Below, in pieces: positions 16,484 through 24,261 of a stretch of DNA of 64,000 nucleotides (position 1 is its first letter; every line of letters begins with the position of its first letter). The DNA lies in contig JACJXZ010000024.1 of NCBI GenBank assembly GCA_020636375.1, positions 45,876 to 109,875 on the forward strand. Reading direction: 5' to 3'. The stretch comes from Lewinellaceae bacterium (lineage in GTDB: Bacteria > Bacteroidota > Bacteroidia > Chitinophagales > Saprospiraceae). A model generated the notes under the pieces. The model saw nothing but the letters and a program-made list of their open reading frames with translations, was not told the origin of the DNA and did not search any database. A program made the translations under genes and the position numbers.

Positions 16484-16783
16484 GGGCGCAGTTGCGATTT
16501 GTCCCCCTCTGCTGATGAAACGAACGGCCTGAAAGGCCAGCCTATCTTAGCAGGGGGCAACGCCCCCTGTAAAGGCGCACAACCGTAGGCAGCGCCCTGA
16601 AAGGGCAGCATATTCGAGCTGGTATTATGATGGCCTTTCAGGCCGCAGGCGGCTTTCGTCATTATACACGGGGCGATGCCCCGTGCTAAAATATATTGGC
16701 CTTTCAGGCCGAGCCGGCTATTTGGCGCTACCTGAAACTAGCATTTTAGAGCTTTTATACGGGGACAAATCGCAACTGCGCCC
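16484..16783. mobile_element. MITE-like element, GGGCGCAGTTGCGATTTG ends, 9-bp target duplication, copy 2
   Basis: 300 bp with the same 23-bp inverted ends and interior as 4862-5184, differing mainly by lacking about 23 bp near the right third. The flanks are ATGGACAAA at 16475-16483 and again at 16784-16792, an exact 9-bp duplication different from that of copy 1, so the two copies moved independently. It sits 15 nt after the restriction-gene remnant. Confidence 0.85.
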
Positions 16784-16792
16784 ATGGACAAA

Positions 16793-17130
16793 CATTCTCG
16801 TCGAAGATGAACGGACAACAAACAACAAATGCTGACGCTTGCGGTCAGCATCCTGACAATGCGCAGCATTCGTCAGGACAACGAACAACCGGCAACCAAC
16901 CGGCCTGACGCAAAACACCTCGCTTTGGAAAAAAATTGATGGCTTCTCTTGTGACTTGGGGAATACAGTGTTAGATTTGGGGGGTGCGCGGAGGCTTGTC
17001 GGACGAATAGCAACATAAGGACGGAATGGGAGAAATGGGGGGTGCCTCATTGAATGGAAATGATATTTTGAAATAGTAGGGAAGGGGGATGGGATGACGG
17101 GAAAGGCAAAGATATAGTTGAGATTCGCAA
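16793..17130. other. Non-coding left flank of the island with two small hairpins
   Basis: No gene is visible. GCTGACGCTTGCGGTCAGC and CCTGACAATG...CATTCGTCAGG (about 16829-16880) can each form a hairpin. Beyond about 16920 the base composition turns AT-rich toward the defence genes. Confidence 0.5.
16949..16979 (+). promoter_or_regulatory. Possible Bacteroidota-type promoter for the defence genes
   Basis: TTG at 16949-16951, a 20-nt spacer and TAGATTTG at 16972-16979 fit the Bacteroidota sigma consensus (TTTG, about 20 nt, TAnnTTTG). It would start transcription about 190 nt before the ATPase ATG at 17173. Only a pattern match. Confidence 0.35.
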
Positions 17131-17172
17131 GTTGTGGGCAATAAAAAGAAATGCTTAAATTTGAGAAAAAAC

Positions 17173-18402
17173 ATGATATCGCGAATAACTTTAGAAAACT
17201 TTTTTAGTTTCGGCAGATCAACCACCATTGAACTAAATCCTGACATTAATATCCTTGTAGGGATAAATGGTAGCGGGAAATCTAATCTTCTTAAAGCTAT
17301 CAAATTACTTTATGATAGTGTTATAGGGGATGGATTTGAAAAAACATTTTTAAAGGATTGGAGTGGGTTTAATGCTGTTGGTAATTTCAATAAAAAACAA
17401 GAAGATTACATAAAGCTTGAATTTGAGTTCGATCGAGATGCCATAAAAAAAGCAGTAGACAATAAGGGTTACAGGTTCGCGAAAAATCCAGTATATGAGA
17501 TAACTATTTTTCGATCTGGTACTACATCATACTATATAAAGGAAAGAATTTGCTCTGAAAGTGTATACGATGGTCAATCTCCATTTATTTTCATGGATAT
17601 GGAGAATACTGAGGGAGTAATTTCCACTCGAGAAGAAGGTAATGTTGGATTCCAAAGATACCCGCAGGAAAAGAGACAAATTACATTTAAATCAACGGAA
17701 CTAGTTTTAAGACAAATTTCAGATCCCGATCGATTCTATCCATTGTTTACGCTTAAAAGAGCTTTAGAAAAGCTTGCTGTTTATGATTATTTCGACACGA
17801 CTCTTAAAAGTGTTATAAGGCAACCTGGCTCATATGATACTGAGGAAAGGCTAATGTTTAATGGTCAGAACCTAATGTCAATTTTATTAAGGATTAAAAA
17901 TCACCATTCTCTAGATTATGAAAAGATTGAAAAGTATATTCAAAAAATAAATCCAAACTTTAAAGATATTAATTTTGATTTTTTAGGGTCCAAACTTTTT
18001 CTGGTTTTGAGAGAAAAATATCTTTCCAAATCAGTTTCAATAGAGCATGTTTCTGATGGGTCGTTGCGATATTTACTACTGCTATCAATTCTTTTTAACC
18101 CAGACAGGGGAAATCTTTTGTGTATTGATGAACCTGAAATTGGTTTGCATCCTGACATGATTAGTTCTATTTCCGATGCGCTTAAAATTGCATCACGCGA
18201 TAATACCCAGTTGATCATTGCAACACATTCTCCTCTTTTATTGAATGCATTTGAATTAGATGAAATTCTTATTTTCGAAAAGGATGATAATAATCAAACA
18301 ATAGTCAGTATTAAATCTGAAAATGATTTTAAGAATTGGAATGAAGACTTTCTTATAGGTCAACTTTGGTTAAGAGGGCTAATTGGAGGTAAGAGATGGT
18401 AA
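17173..18402 (+). CDS. AAA/ABC-type ATPase, OLD-like, partner of a DUF4276 protein
   Basis: 409 residues from MISRITLENFFSFG; an ATG-less upstream extension is less likely. Complete SMC/ABC-like motifs: Walker A GINGSGKSN (G30-K36-S37), an ABC-like signature VSDGSLRYL, Walker B LLCIDEPEIGLHP with D319/E320, and the switch histidine H352 in ATHSP. It belongs to the AAA_15/AAA_21 group that includes the ATPase half of OLD nucleases and the AriA subunit of PARIS. Its stop overlaps the next start by 7 nt, implying coupled translation. AT-rich against the host background. Probable role: sensor/ATPase of an anti-phage module (inference). Confidence 0.85.
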   Translation: MISRITLENFFSFGRSTTIELNPDINILVGINGSGKSNLLKAIKLLYDSVIGDGFEKTFLKDWSGFNAVGNFNKKQEDYIKLEFEFDRDAIKKAVDNKGYRFAKNPVYEITIFRSGTTSYYIKERICSESVYDGQSPFIFMDMENTEGVISTREEGNVGFQRYPQEKRQITFKSTELVLRQISDPDRFYPLFTLKRALEKLAVYDYFDTTLKSVIRQPGSYDTEERLMFNGQNLMSILLRIKNHHSLDYEKIEKYIQKINPNFKDINFDFLGSKLFLVLREKYLSKSVSIEHVSDGSLRYLLLLSILFNPDRGNLLCIDEPEIGLHPDMISSISDALKIASRDNTQLIIATHSPLLLNAFELDEILIFEKDDNNQTIVSIKSENDFKNWNEDFLIGQLWLRGLIGGKRW

Positions 18403-19115
18403 GTGTGACAATATACGTAGAGGGAGGAATAGTCAATGCTAGTGAAAGTGCCGAAGCTAAAACCATTGACAATAGTAGTGTTTTCCGCGAGGGATTTCAC
18501 AAACTTTTTTCTCAGAAGTTTGCGGAAGATGACTTTGATTTAATAGTGCAGCCGATTGGACCTATTTCACAAACAAAAAATTACCTAAAAAAGCTAATTG
18601 ATGACGAAATAGATGGTGTTATTCTTATTGATTTAGACGGACCCAAAAATCGAAAGAATGATAGATTGCAAAGTTATTCGCCACTTGATACATCAAGATT
18701 GTTTTTCATGATTCAAGAAATGGAATCGTGGATATTGTCGCAATCAGAAAAACTCGACGAACATGCTGAAAACGAAGGATTGACAAGGAAAAGAACAAAT
18801 GAAGAAATTGGAAATGATCCCTTAATACGGAATACACATCCGGAAGAATTATCTGACCCATCTGGAAAATTGAATACTCTTTTTAGAAAATACTTTTCGA
18901 TAGAGAAGAACCGAAGGGGAAAAGTTGAAAAGAAGCCAAAGAGTTATTCGAAAACAAAAGATGGTCCAAAATTGATTGGTCTTTTGAACCTCGATTCATT
19001 AATTGAAGTCTTTGATGAAGCAAATAGTCTTATTATTTTCTTGATGGATGAAAACCGAGATAATGTAGATGCTGATACTGCTCAAAACAACAGCCAAAAC
19101 GGCAAGTGTCGCTAA
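18396..19115 (+). CDS. DUF4276 (TOPRIM-like) protein, probable effector of the ATPase pair
   Basis: 239 residues; the ATG lies 7 nt inside the ATPase gene with a GGAGG site just before. The N-terminus VSVTIYVEGG puts a conserved Glu (E9) where TOPRIM folds carry their catalytic acid, and VILIDLDGP provides the D79-x-D81 pair. FFMIQEMESWILSQSEKLDEH is the typical DUF4276 helix. TOPRIM-type partners of AAA ATPases act as nucleases in OLD and PARIS-type defence; nuclease activity here is inferred. The C-terminal region is Lys/Arg-rich with a GPKLIGLL motif. No other domain seen. Confidence 0.75.
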   Translation: MVSVTIYVEGGIVNASESAEAKTIDNSSVFREGFHKLFSQKFAEDDFDLIVQPIGPISQTKNYLKKLIDDEIDGVILIDLDGPKNRKNDRLQSYSPLDTSRLFFMIQEMESWILSQSEKLDEHAENEGLTRKRTNEEIGNDPLIRNTHPEELSDPSGKLNTLFRKYFSIEKNRRGKVEKKPKSYSKTKDGPKLIGLLNLDSLIEVFDEANSLIIFLMDENRDNVDADTAQNNSQNGKCR

Positions 19116-19163
19116 ATTCGCCACCTGCGTTTGGCTCAACGTGGCAATGAAAAACAAAAATAA

Positions 19164-20132
19164 ATGAATAGGTCAACATATTTTGACTACATTGAAGATA
19201 AAATCAATCATTTAGCGACTAGAATAATCTCTAGAGGAAAGCTCAATATTTTAAACCTGAATATTCATTCAGAAAATTTTTACGCGAGATTTGTTAATGA
19301 ATTATACGGTTGGAATCTTTCTAATGCTAATGAAGATAATCAAAACACGGAGGCAATTGATTTAATTGATGATGAAAAAAAATTGATTGTACAAGTATCG
19401 TCAACAGCCACAAAAGATAAAATTGAGAGAAGCCTTGAAAAACCTTTAATTGTGTCCAAAAAGGGATATAATTTTAAATTTATTTCAATCGCAAAGGACG
19501 CAGATTCACTATTCGGGAAAAGCTATAAAAATCCTCACGGTTGTTCATTTGATTCTAATAGCGACATCATTGACAAGAATAAAATTTTAAAAAGAGTTTT
19601 TAACTGCGGAATAGATGAACAGCGAAAGATATATGAATTAATTGAGAAAGAACTTGGTCAACCTGAAGAAAAAGCCAAACTAGAGTCTACGATTGCGGAC
19701 TTAATTAACATCTTATCTGCTGATGACTTGCATACTGGTGATTCCTCCATCAATATTGATCCATTCGAAATTGAGGATAAAATTAGCTGTAATAGTTTGA
19801 TTGCATCTAAGTCGATTATCCAGGAATGCAGCATCTACTCCCCAAAAGTTGACAAAAAATATGAGATTTTTGATAAGGAAGGTGTGAATAAGAGTTTATC
19901 AGTTTTAAGAACAATAACCAGAATCTATGTGAATGAGAGAGTGAAAGGAGGTAGTTCAGATACCATATTTCTCAATACCATCGATGAAATCGTGAAGTTA
20001 GCCAAGAATAGTACTAACTTTATGCCAATAAGCTTTGAGTTGTTGCAGACCACAGCGGAAATTATCGTGGTTGACGCTTTTCTCCGCTGTAAAATTTTTG
20101 AAAATCCAACACAATCATATGCTTCTGCCTGA
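19164..20132 (+). CDS. SMEK-domain protein, putative effector of an ABC-3C system
   Basis: 322 residues. The N-terminal 170 residues match the SMEK pattern I know: 'YFDYIEDKINHLATRIISRGKLNILNLNIHSENFYARFVNELYGWNL', then an 'AIDLIDDEKKLIVQVSSTATKDKI..SL' segment with a PD-(D/E)xK-like strand order (E..D..QVSS). The C-terminal part (about 235-322) is helical and likely binds the partner ATPase. In ABC-three component systems the variable effector is encoded first, then a short middle component, then a DUF2326-type ATPase, which is exactly the order here. The next gene starts 14 nt before this one ends. Activity (nuclease-like) is inference. Confidence 0.75.
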   Translation: MNRSTYFDYIEDKINHLATRIISRGKLNILNLNIHSENFYARFVNELYGWNLSNANEDNQNTEAIDLIDDEKKLIVQVSSTATKDKIERSLEKPLIVSKKGYNFKFISIAKDADSLFGKSYKNPHGCSFDSNSDIIDKNKILKRVFNCGIDEQRKIYELIEKELGQPEEKAKLESTIADLINILSADDLHTGDSSINIDPFEIEDKISCNSLIASKSIIQECSIYSPKVDKKYEIFDKEGVNKSLSVLRTITRIYVNERVKGGSSDTIFLNTIDEIVKLAKNSTNFMPISFELLQTTAEIIVVDAFLRCKIFENPTQSYASA

Positions 20133-20346
20133 AAGTGTACAGCCCAAAAATTCGATTTACTACAATGGCGCTATAGTGCTTGAGATTCTTCTTCAAGAAA
20201 GGAGCATTGATTTTTTGGAGCTATTTACAGAGGTTAGAAAAGTTCATGATATGTCCCTTGGAGTATTTGTACTGTGTCTAGATTGGCTGTACCTAATTGA
20301 TGCAGCAATTTTAAATGAAAAAGGTGATGTAGAATTATGTTCTTAA
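20119..20346 (+). CDS. ABC-3C middle component (MC6-like)
   Basis: 75 residues from MLLPESVQPKNSIYYNGAIVL. The ATG is chosen because the preceding 28 in-frame codons are the neighbour's other frame. The pattern 'P...S..YNGA.VLE.L........L......V....MSLGVFVLCLDWLYLIDAAILNEKGDVELC' fits the small winged-helix-like middle components of ABC-three component systems. It overlaps both neighbours (14 nt upstream, 10 nt downstream), so the three proteins are translationally coupled. Presumed to bridge effector and ATPase. Confidence 0.7.
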   Translation: MLLPESVQPKNSIYYNGAIVLEILLQERSIDFLELFTEVRKVHDMSLGVFVLCLDWLYLIDAAILNEKGDVELCS

Positions 20347-22064
20347 GGAGCCTTTACATATTGAAGGGAGCCGAAATAATTCGGAGATTTGACTTTAGGC
20401 TTGGCATCAACCTAGTCGTTGATGTTAGTATTGGAGAAGTCACTGGCAATGATGTAGGAAAGACAACTACTCTTAAGCTAATTGATTTCTGTCTTGGCGC
20501 AAGTAGGAATTCCATTTACGTAAGTCCAGATGACCCAAAAAACGAATATCAACTAGTTAAAGAATTTCTTGTCAATAATGAGATTTTAATCCAACTATAT
20601 CTATCGGAATCATTTGAGGGGCATAATCACGATCAAATTTTAATTGAAAGAAATTTTTTACTTCGGAATAACGCTATTCGTAGGGTCAACGGAGTTGACT
20701 ATGGAAATGACATTCTTTTTGAAGAAGCTTTAAAGAACATACTTCTACCTACTTACACTGGTAGTAGACCAACATTCAGACAAATCATCTCTCACAATAT
20801 CAGATATGATGATGAAAGCTTAAATAGTACTCTTAAGACAATACATAAGTATGCAAAACTTGTGGACTATGAAGCCTTGCACCTCTTTATGTTGGGTTGT
20901 GATACAACTGTTGGCGACGAGAGACAAGAAGTTTTAGCAAGTTTACAACAAGAAGAGAATTTCAAAAAACGCTTAGAAAAACATCGAACCAAAAATAGTT
21001 ATGAAGTCGCATTGAATATCATTATTGGAGAGATAAAAGCTCTTGATGAAAAGAAATCAAGACTTAACATTAATCCGAACTTCGAAAATGATTTAATTTC
21101 TTTAAACCAGATAAAATATCAAATCCAGCAAACTTCTGGACAGATTTCTAATTTGGAAATAAGGAAAAAAATAATTGAAGAGGCAAGGCTTGAGCTTGAG
21201 CAAGACTTGTCTAATATTGATAGTAAGCAACTTAAAGATATTTACTCGCAAGCAGTTAGTAACTTAAGTGGAATACAAAAGACGTTTGAAAGCCTTGTAG
21301 ATTATCACAATAAAATGATAAACAACAAAATAGCTTTTATAATTAAAGAGTTGCCGAAGATAGAGTCGGATTTGGTATTGTTGAATGCAGAGCTTAAAAG
21401 ACTTCTGAGCGAAGAAGAGGAATTAGCGAACCTAATTGCTAAATCTGACTCATTTGCAGAGTTAGAAGAAATTATTAAAGAACTTAATAATAAGTATCAA
21501 AAGAAAGGTGAGTATGAAAACACCATAGCTCAACTTACAACTGTTGATGGATCAATAGGTCAGTTGCAGAATAGATTGAAGTTTATTGATGAACAATTGT
21601 TTTCGGATGAATTTGAAGAAAAAGTAAAAACTCAAGTCTACAAATTTAATGAATACTTCTCATCAATATCTGATGCGTTGTACGGCGAAAAATATGCTTT
21701 AACGTATGAAATTGAAGTAAATAGAGAAGGTAAAAAATACTATAAATTTTCAACTTTTGATATAAACAACCCAAATATGAGTTCAGGGAAAAAGCAAGGA
21801 GAAATTTCTTGCTTTGAGATTGCGTATATCCTTTTCGCTAGAGATGAAAATATCCCACACCTTTCATTCATACTTAATGACAAAAAGGAGTTGATGCACG
21901 GAAATCAGCTTGTTGATATTGCTGGGATTGTTAAAAAGGAAAACATTCAGTTTGTTTGCTCTATTCTGGAGGATAAGTTGCCATCAGAATTAAGGAATGA
22001 AGCATACTATATATTGAAATTATCACAGTCAGACAAATTATTTAGAATTGAAAGATATTGGTGA
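20337..22064 (+). CDS. DUF2326 ATPase of an ABC-3C system
   Basis: 575 residues. The N-terminus has a Rad50/SMC-like start and Walker A (TGNDVGKTTTLKLIDFCLG, K42). Residues about 190-440 are a long coiled coil. The C-terminal DUF2326 block (KKQGEISCFEIAYILFARD, then LNDKKELMHGNQLVDIAGIV..ENIQFVCSILEDKLP) carries the Walker B/D-loop equivalents. It is the motor or sensor of the three-gene cassette. The last codons overlap the end of an IS66 remnant that begins at 22061, so the extreme C-terminus may have been replaced on insertion. Confidence 0.85.
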   Translation: MFLRSLYILKGAEIIRRFDFRLGINLVVDVSIGEVTGNDVGKTTTLKLIDFCLGASRNSIYVSPDDPKNEYQLVKEFLVNNEILIQLYLSESFEGHNHDQILIERNFLLRNNAIRRVNGVDYGNDILFEEALKNILLPTYTGSRPTFRQIISHNIRYDDESLNSTLKTIHKYAKLVDYEALHLFMLGCDTTVGDERQEVLASLQQEENFKKRLEKHRTKNSYEVALNIIIGEIKALDEKKSRLNINPNFENDLISLNQIKYQIQQTSGQISNLEIRKKIIEEARLELEQDLSNIDSKQLKDIYSQAVSNLSGIQKTFESLVDYHNKMINNKIAFIIKELPKIESDLVLLNAELKRLLSEEEELANLIAKSDSFAELEEIIKELNNKYQKKGEYENTIAQLTTVDGSIGQLQNRLKFIDEQLFSDEFEEKVKTQVYKFNEYFSSISDALYGEKYALTYEIEVNREGKKYYKFSTFDINNPNMSSGKKQGEISCFEIAYILFARDENIPHLSFILNDKKELMHGNQLVDIAGIVKKENIQFVCSILEDKLPSELRNEAYYILKLSQSDKLFRIERYW

Positions 22065-22590
22065 CTATTCAGTACGGCTGACGATTTAGAAAAAAGTTGT
22101 TATTTTTTGGGATGCTTCCAAAACCATTACAACAAGCCATCAAGAACTTACCAGCGGATAGCTAACTGGTAATACAGGCCGTTGTAGCATTTTATGAGCA
22201 CCATTATGATTCGAAGCTCCAAAAACTGGAAGCCAGGATCAAAGAACTGGAAGATCAGATCTCCAAGAACAGCAGGAATAGCAGTAAGCCACCTTCTTCG
22301 GATGAATTTGACACGCCTGCCCCCAAAAGCCAGCGTAAGAAGACTGGCCGCATGGTAGGGGCCAAAAGAGGGCCGTGGAGGAACCAACCTAAAGATGGCG
22401 GAGTTCCCGGACGAGAAAGATTTCCACAGAGTGGAGGTTTGCGCCTATTGCCAAAAAAGCCTTCGCAGGCAAAAAGCTGATTCCATAGAATGTCGCCAGG
22501 TATATGAATTATCCCCATTGGTGTTAATCATAACCGAACACCAAGCGGAACACTGGTGCCGCTCATTGATGCAGTGGCCGGCAGGCGGAA
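22061..22590 (+). pseudogene. IS66-family transposase, 5' remnant
   Basis: From ATG 22112 the frame reads MLPKPLQQAIKNLPADS, a stop, then a coiled coil KLQKLEARIKELEDQISKNS, and the IS66 hallmark 'NSRNSSKPPSSDEF'. After a frameshift near 22400 the zinc-finger segment follows (EVCAYCQKSLRRQKADSIEC). The DDE catalytic region is absent. The left end GTGACTATTCAG at 22061-22072 overlaps the stop codon of the DUF2326 gene and matches 10 of 12 bases of GTAACTATTTAG, the ends of several small elements in this window. Dead element. Confidence 0.75.
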
Positions 22591-22733
22591 TGTGATTCAA
22601 TTTTTGGGGTGGATGGCTTGGGAGGTCAGCCAAAAACTTCGCCTGCCCTTAACGCAGGCTAAAAACACCGCCGACTTTTTGAGGACGCCCTAATTAATAG
22701 TGGATTTCTGAAAAATCAAACGTAGTTATCGAT
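22591..22733. other. Non-coding gap after the IS66 remnant
   Basis: Mixed-composition sequence with a possible hairpin (CTTCGCCTGCCC..). No right end of the IS66 element (expected CTGAATAGTCAC-like) was found here, so the 3' part of the element was lost. Confidence 0.4.
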
Positions 22734-23933
22734 ATGAGAAAATCGCCATCAATTATTATTGCCGCTACATTTCTTTTTACTACTTTCATGAATTTAGTAG
22801 GTCAACCTATGGATAGTTCAGTTCTCTCGAAAGAAAAAAATGGCTTTACTGATGAAGGAATCGATGAAATAAAAAGAGAAATAAAAGAACTATCTTATTC
22901 AGTTGATAGGTTGGAAAAAGAAAATGATAATTTAGCAGGAATAGCAAGTACGATAATTTCTTGGTCAGGGATCATTTTTACAATATTTTCCGTTATTTTA
23001 ATTATTGTTAGTATATATACCGGCGTACAGATTACTAAAATAAGGGAAATAAAAAAGGATTTAGAAAGCCTATATTCAAAAGCTGAAAAAGAAATTGTTA
23101 GGCATTCACAGGAGATTAAAGAGTTAAAAGATAAGTTTGAAATTGAAAAGAAAAAATCTTTGAGCATTTTATTTCCATTGATTGAGGGGCAATGGTATTT
23201 TTATCATGGTAATTACGATAAGGCTCTTAAAGCCTTTCAAAAAGCAAAAGAAATAGAACCAACTCATCCCAAAATAATAAGAAACCTATATCGAATACTT
23301 GCACAGATGGGGCGAGTTGAAGAAGCAATAAGTGAGCTTGAAAGGTTGAATAAAGAATACCCGACTAATAAAATGATCAAATATAGGTTGGCACAAGCAT
23401 ACAGGAGAAATAATCAATTGGATGTCGCCGAAGAAATAATAAAAAATCTTGCTTTAGAAGGAAAATTTGATAGGGCTCTTTATGAATATGGAACTATACT
23501 TTTGTTTCTAAAAAAGTACAAACAGGCTGAGCAATGCTTAAAAGAAGCAAATAGGCAACTTCTTATTTCCGAAAGCAATACTAAGCATTGGGTGTATATT
23601 AATCTAGCTATTGCACAAATAGCATCAGGAAATGTAGAAAAGGGGCTTATAAATGCAGCTATCATGATTGATAAAGTTGAGAATATGCTCAAAAAGACAC
23701 CAAGACATCCACATTTATTATTGAATTTAGGATTCGCACAGTTGCTTGTGGATGGGAAAAATGGAGACGGATTTTCTAATATCGAAAAAGCTATAGATAA
23801 TCATTTACCTGTTGAATTTGCAAAATCAATGAAAATAAAAGTCCAAATACTGAAAGAGGTCAACTTTGTGATGAAGCATGGTAAAAAAGTGGTCAACATC
23901 TTAGAGTCTTACATTAAAGAAAATCGAGAATGA
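22734..23933 (+). CDS. AT-rich membrane-anchored TPR protein
   Basis: 399 residues: signal peptide (about 1-23), a short coiled coil (GIDEIKREIKELSYSVDRLEKE), one strong membrane helix at about 73-95 (TIISWSGIIFTIFSVILIIVS), a second coiled coil, and tetratricopeptide repeats from about 145 (GQWYFYHGNYDKALKAFQKA, RILAQMGRVEEAISELERL, YGTILLFLKKYKQAEQCLKEA). The TPR part is probably cytosolic. No enzymatic domain. The composition matches the defence genes, so it belongs to the island. Its stop codon abuts, in the same frame, the tail of a GC-rich TPR gene. Confidence 0.7.
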   Translation: MRKSPSIIIAATFLFTTFMNLVGQPMDSSVLSKEKNGFTDEGIDEIKREIKELSYSVDRLEKENDNLAGIASTIISWSGIIFTIFSVILIIVSIYTGVQITKIREIKKDLESLYSKAEKEIVRHSQEIKELKDKFEIEKKKSLSILFPLIEGQWYFYHGNYDKALKAFQKAKEIEPTHPKIIRNLYRILAQMGRVEEAISELERLNKEYPTNKMIKYRLAQAYRRNNQLDVAEEIIKNLALEGKFDRALYEYGTILLFLKKYKQAEQCLKEANRQLLISESNTKHWVYINLAIAQIASGNVEKGLINAAIMIDKVENMLKKTPRHPHLLLNLGFAQLLVDGKNGDGFSNIEKAIDNHLPVEFAKSMKIKVQILKEVNFVMKHGKKVVNILESYIKENRE

Positions 23934-24245
23934 AGTGCAGTCATTAATGCCTACAAGCAATATTCCCAATATCTACAGCCAGAAGACCAGCACATTCCCC
24001 ATCAGTGGATCGCCGGGCTGTACGCGCAGTTAGGAGATTTCGAAAACGAGGCTTCCCACCGGGTCAAATTTGCGGAAGGGTGCAGCGATCAGAAGGCCGC
24101 TGAGGAGTACAAAAAGGCGGGGCAGTGCTACGAGGAGAAGGTAGGCGATATGGAAAAAGCCCTGGAATGTTATCAAAAGGCGGTAGAAAGATCATCCAGC
24201 ATTGGGCTGAAGAAAAAGATCCAGCAATTGCAGGAAGGCCAGTAA
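23934..24245 (+). pseudogene. C-terminal tail of a host TPR protein
   Basis: Directly after the TGA of the preceding gene and in the same frame, GC-rich host-like sequence reads INAYKQYSQYLQPEDQHIPH, then QWIAGLYAQLGDFENEASHR, AGQCYEEKVGDMEKALECYQ and KAVERSS, ending with TAA at 24243-24245. It has no start codon. It is the 3' end of a TPR gene whose front is missing, and it marks the right edge of the AT-rich island. It ends 16 nt before the exonuclease start, so the lost gene probably headed that operon. Confidence 0.65.
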
Positions 24246-24261
24246 CCAAAACGCCGGAACG

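Noticed and set aside
19081..19163. Possible recombination (attC-like) site between the two defence modules
   Set aside because: The GC-rich 50 nt (CGCCACCTGCGTTTGGC..) contrasts with the flanks, but I could not find paired core sites or a matching copy.
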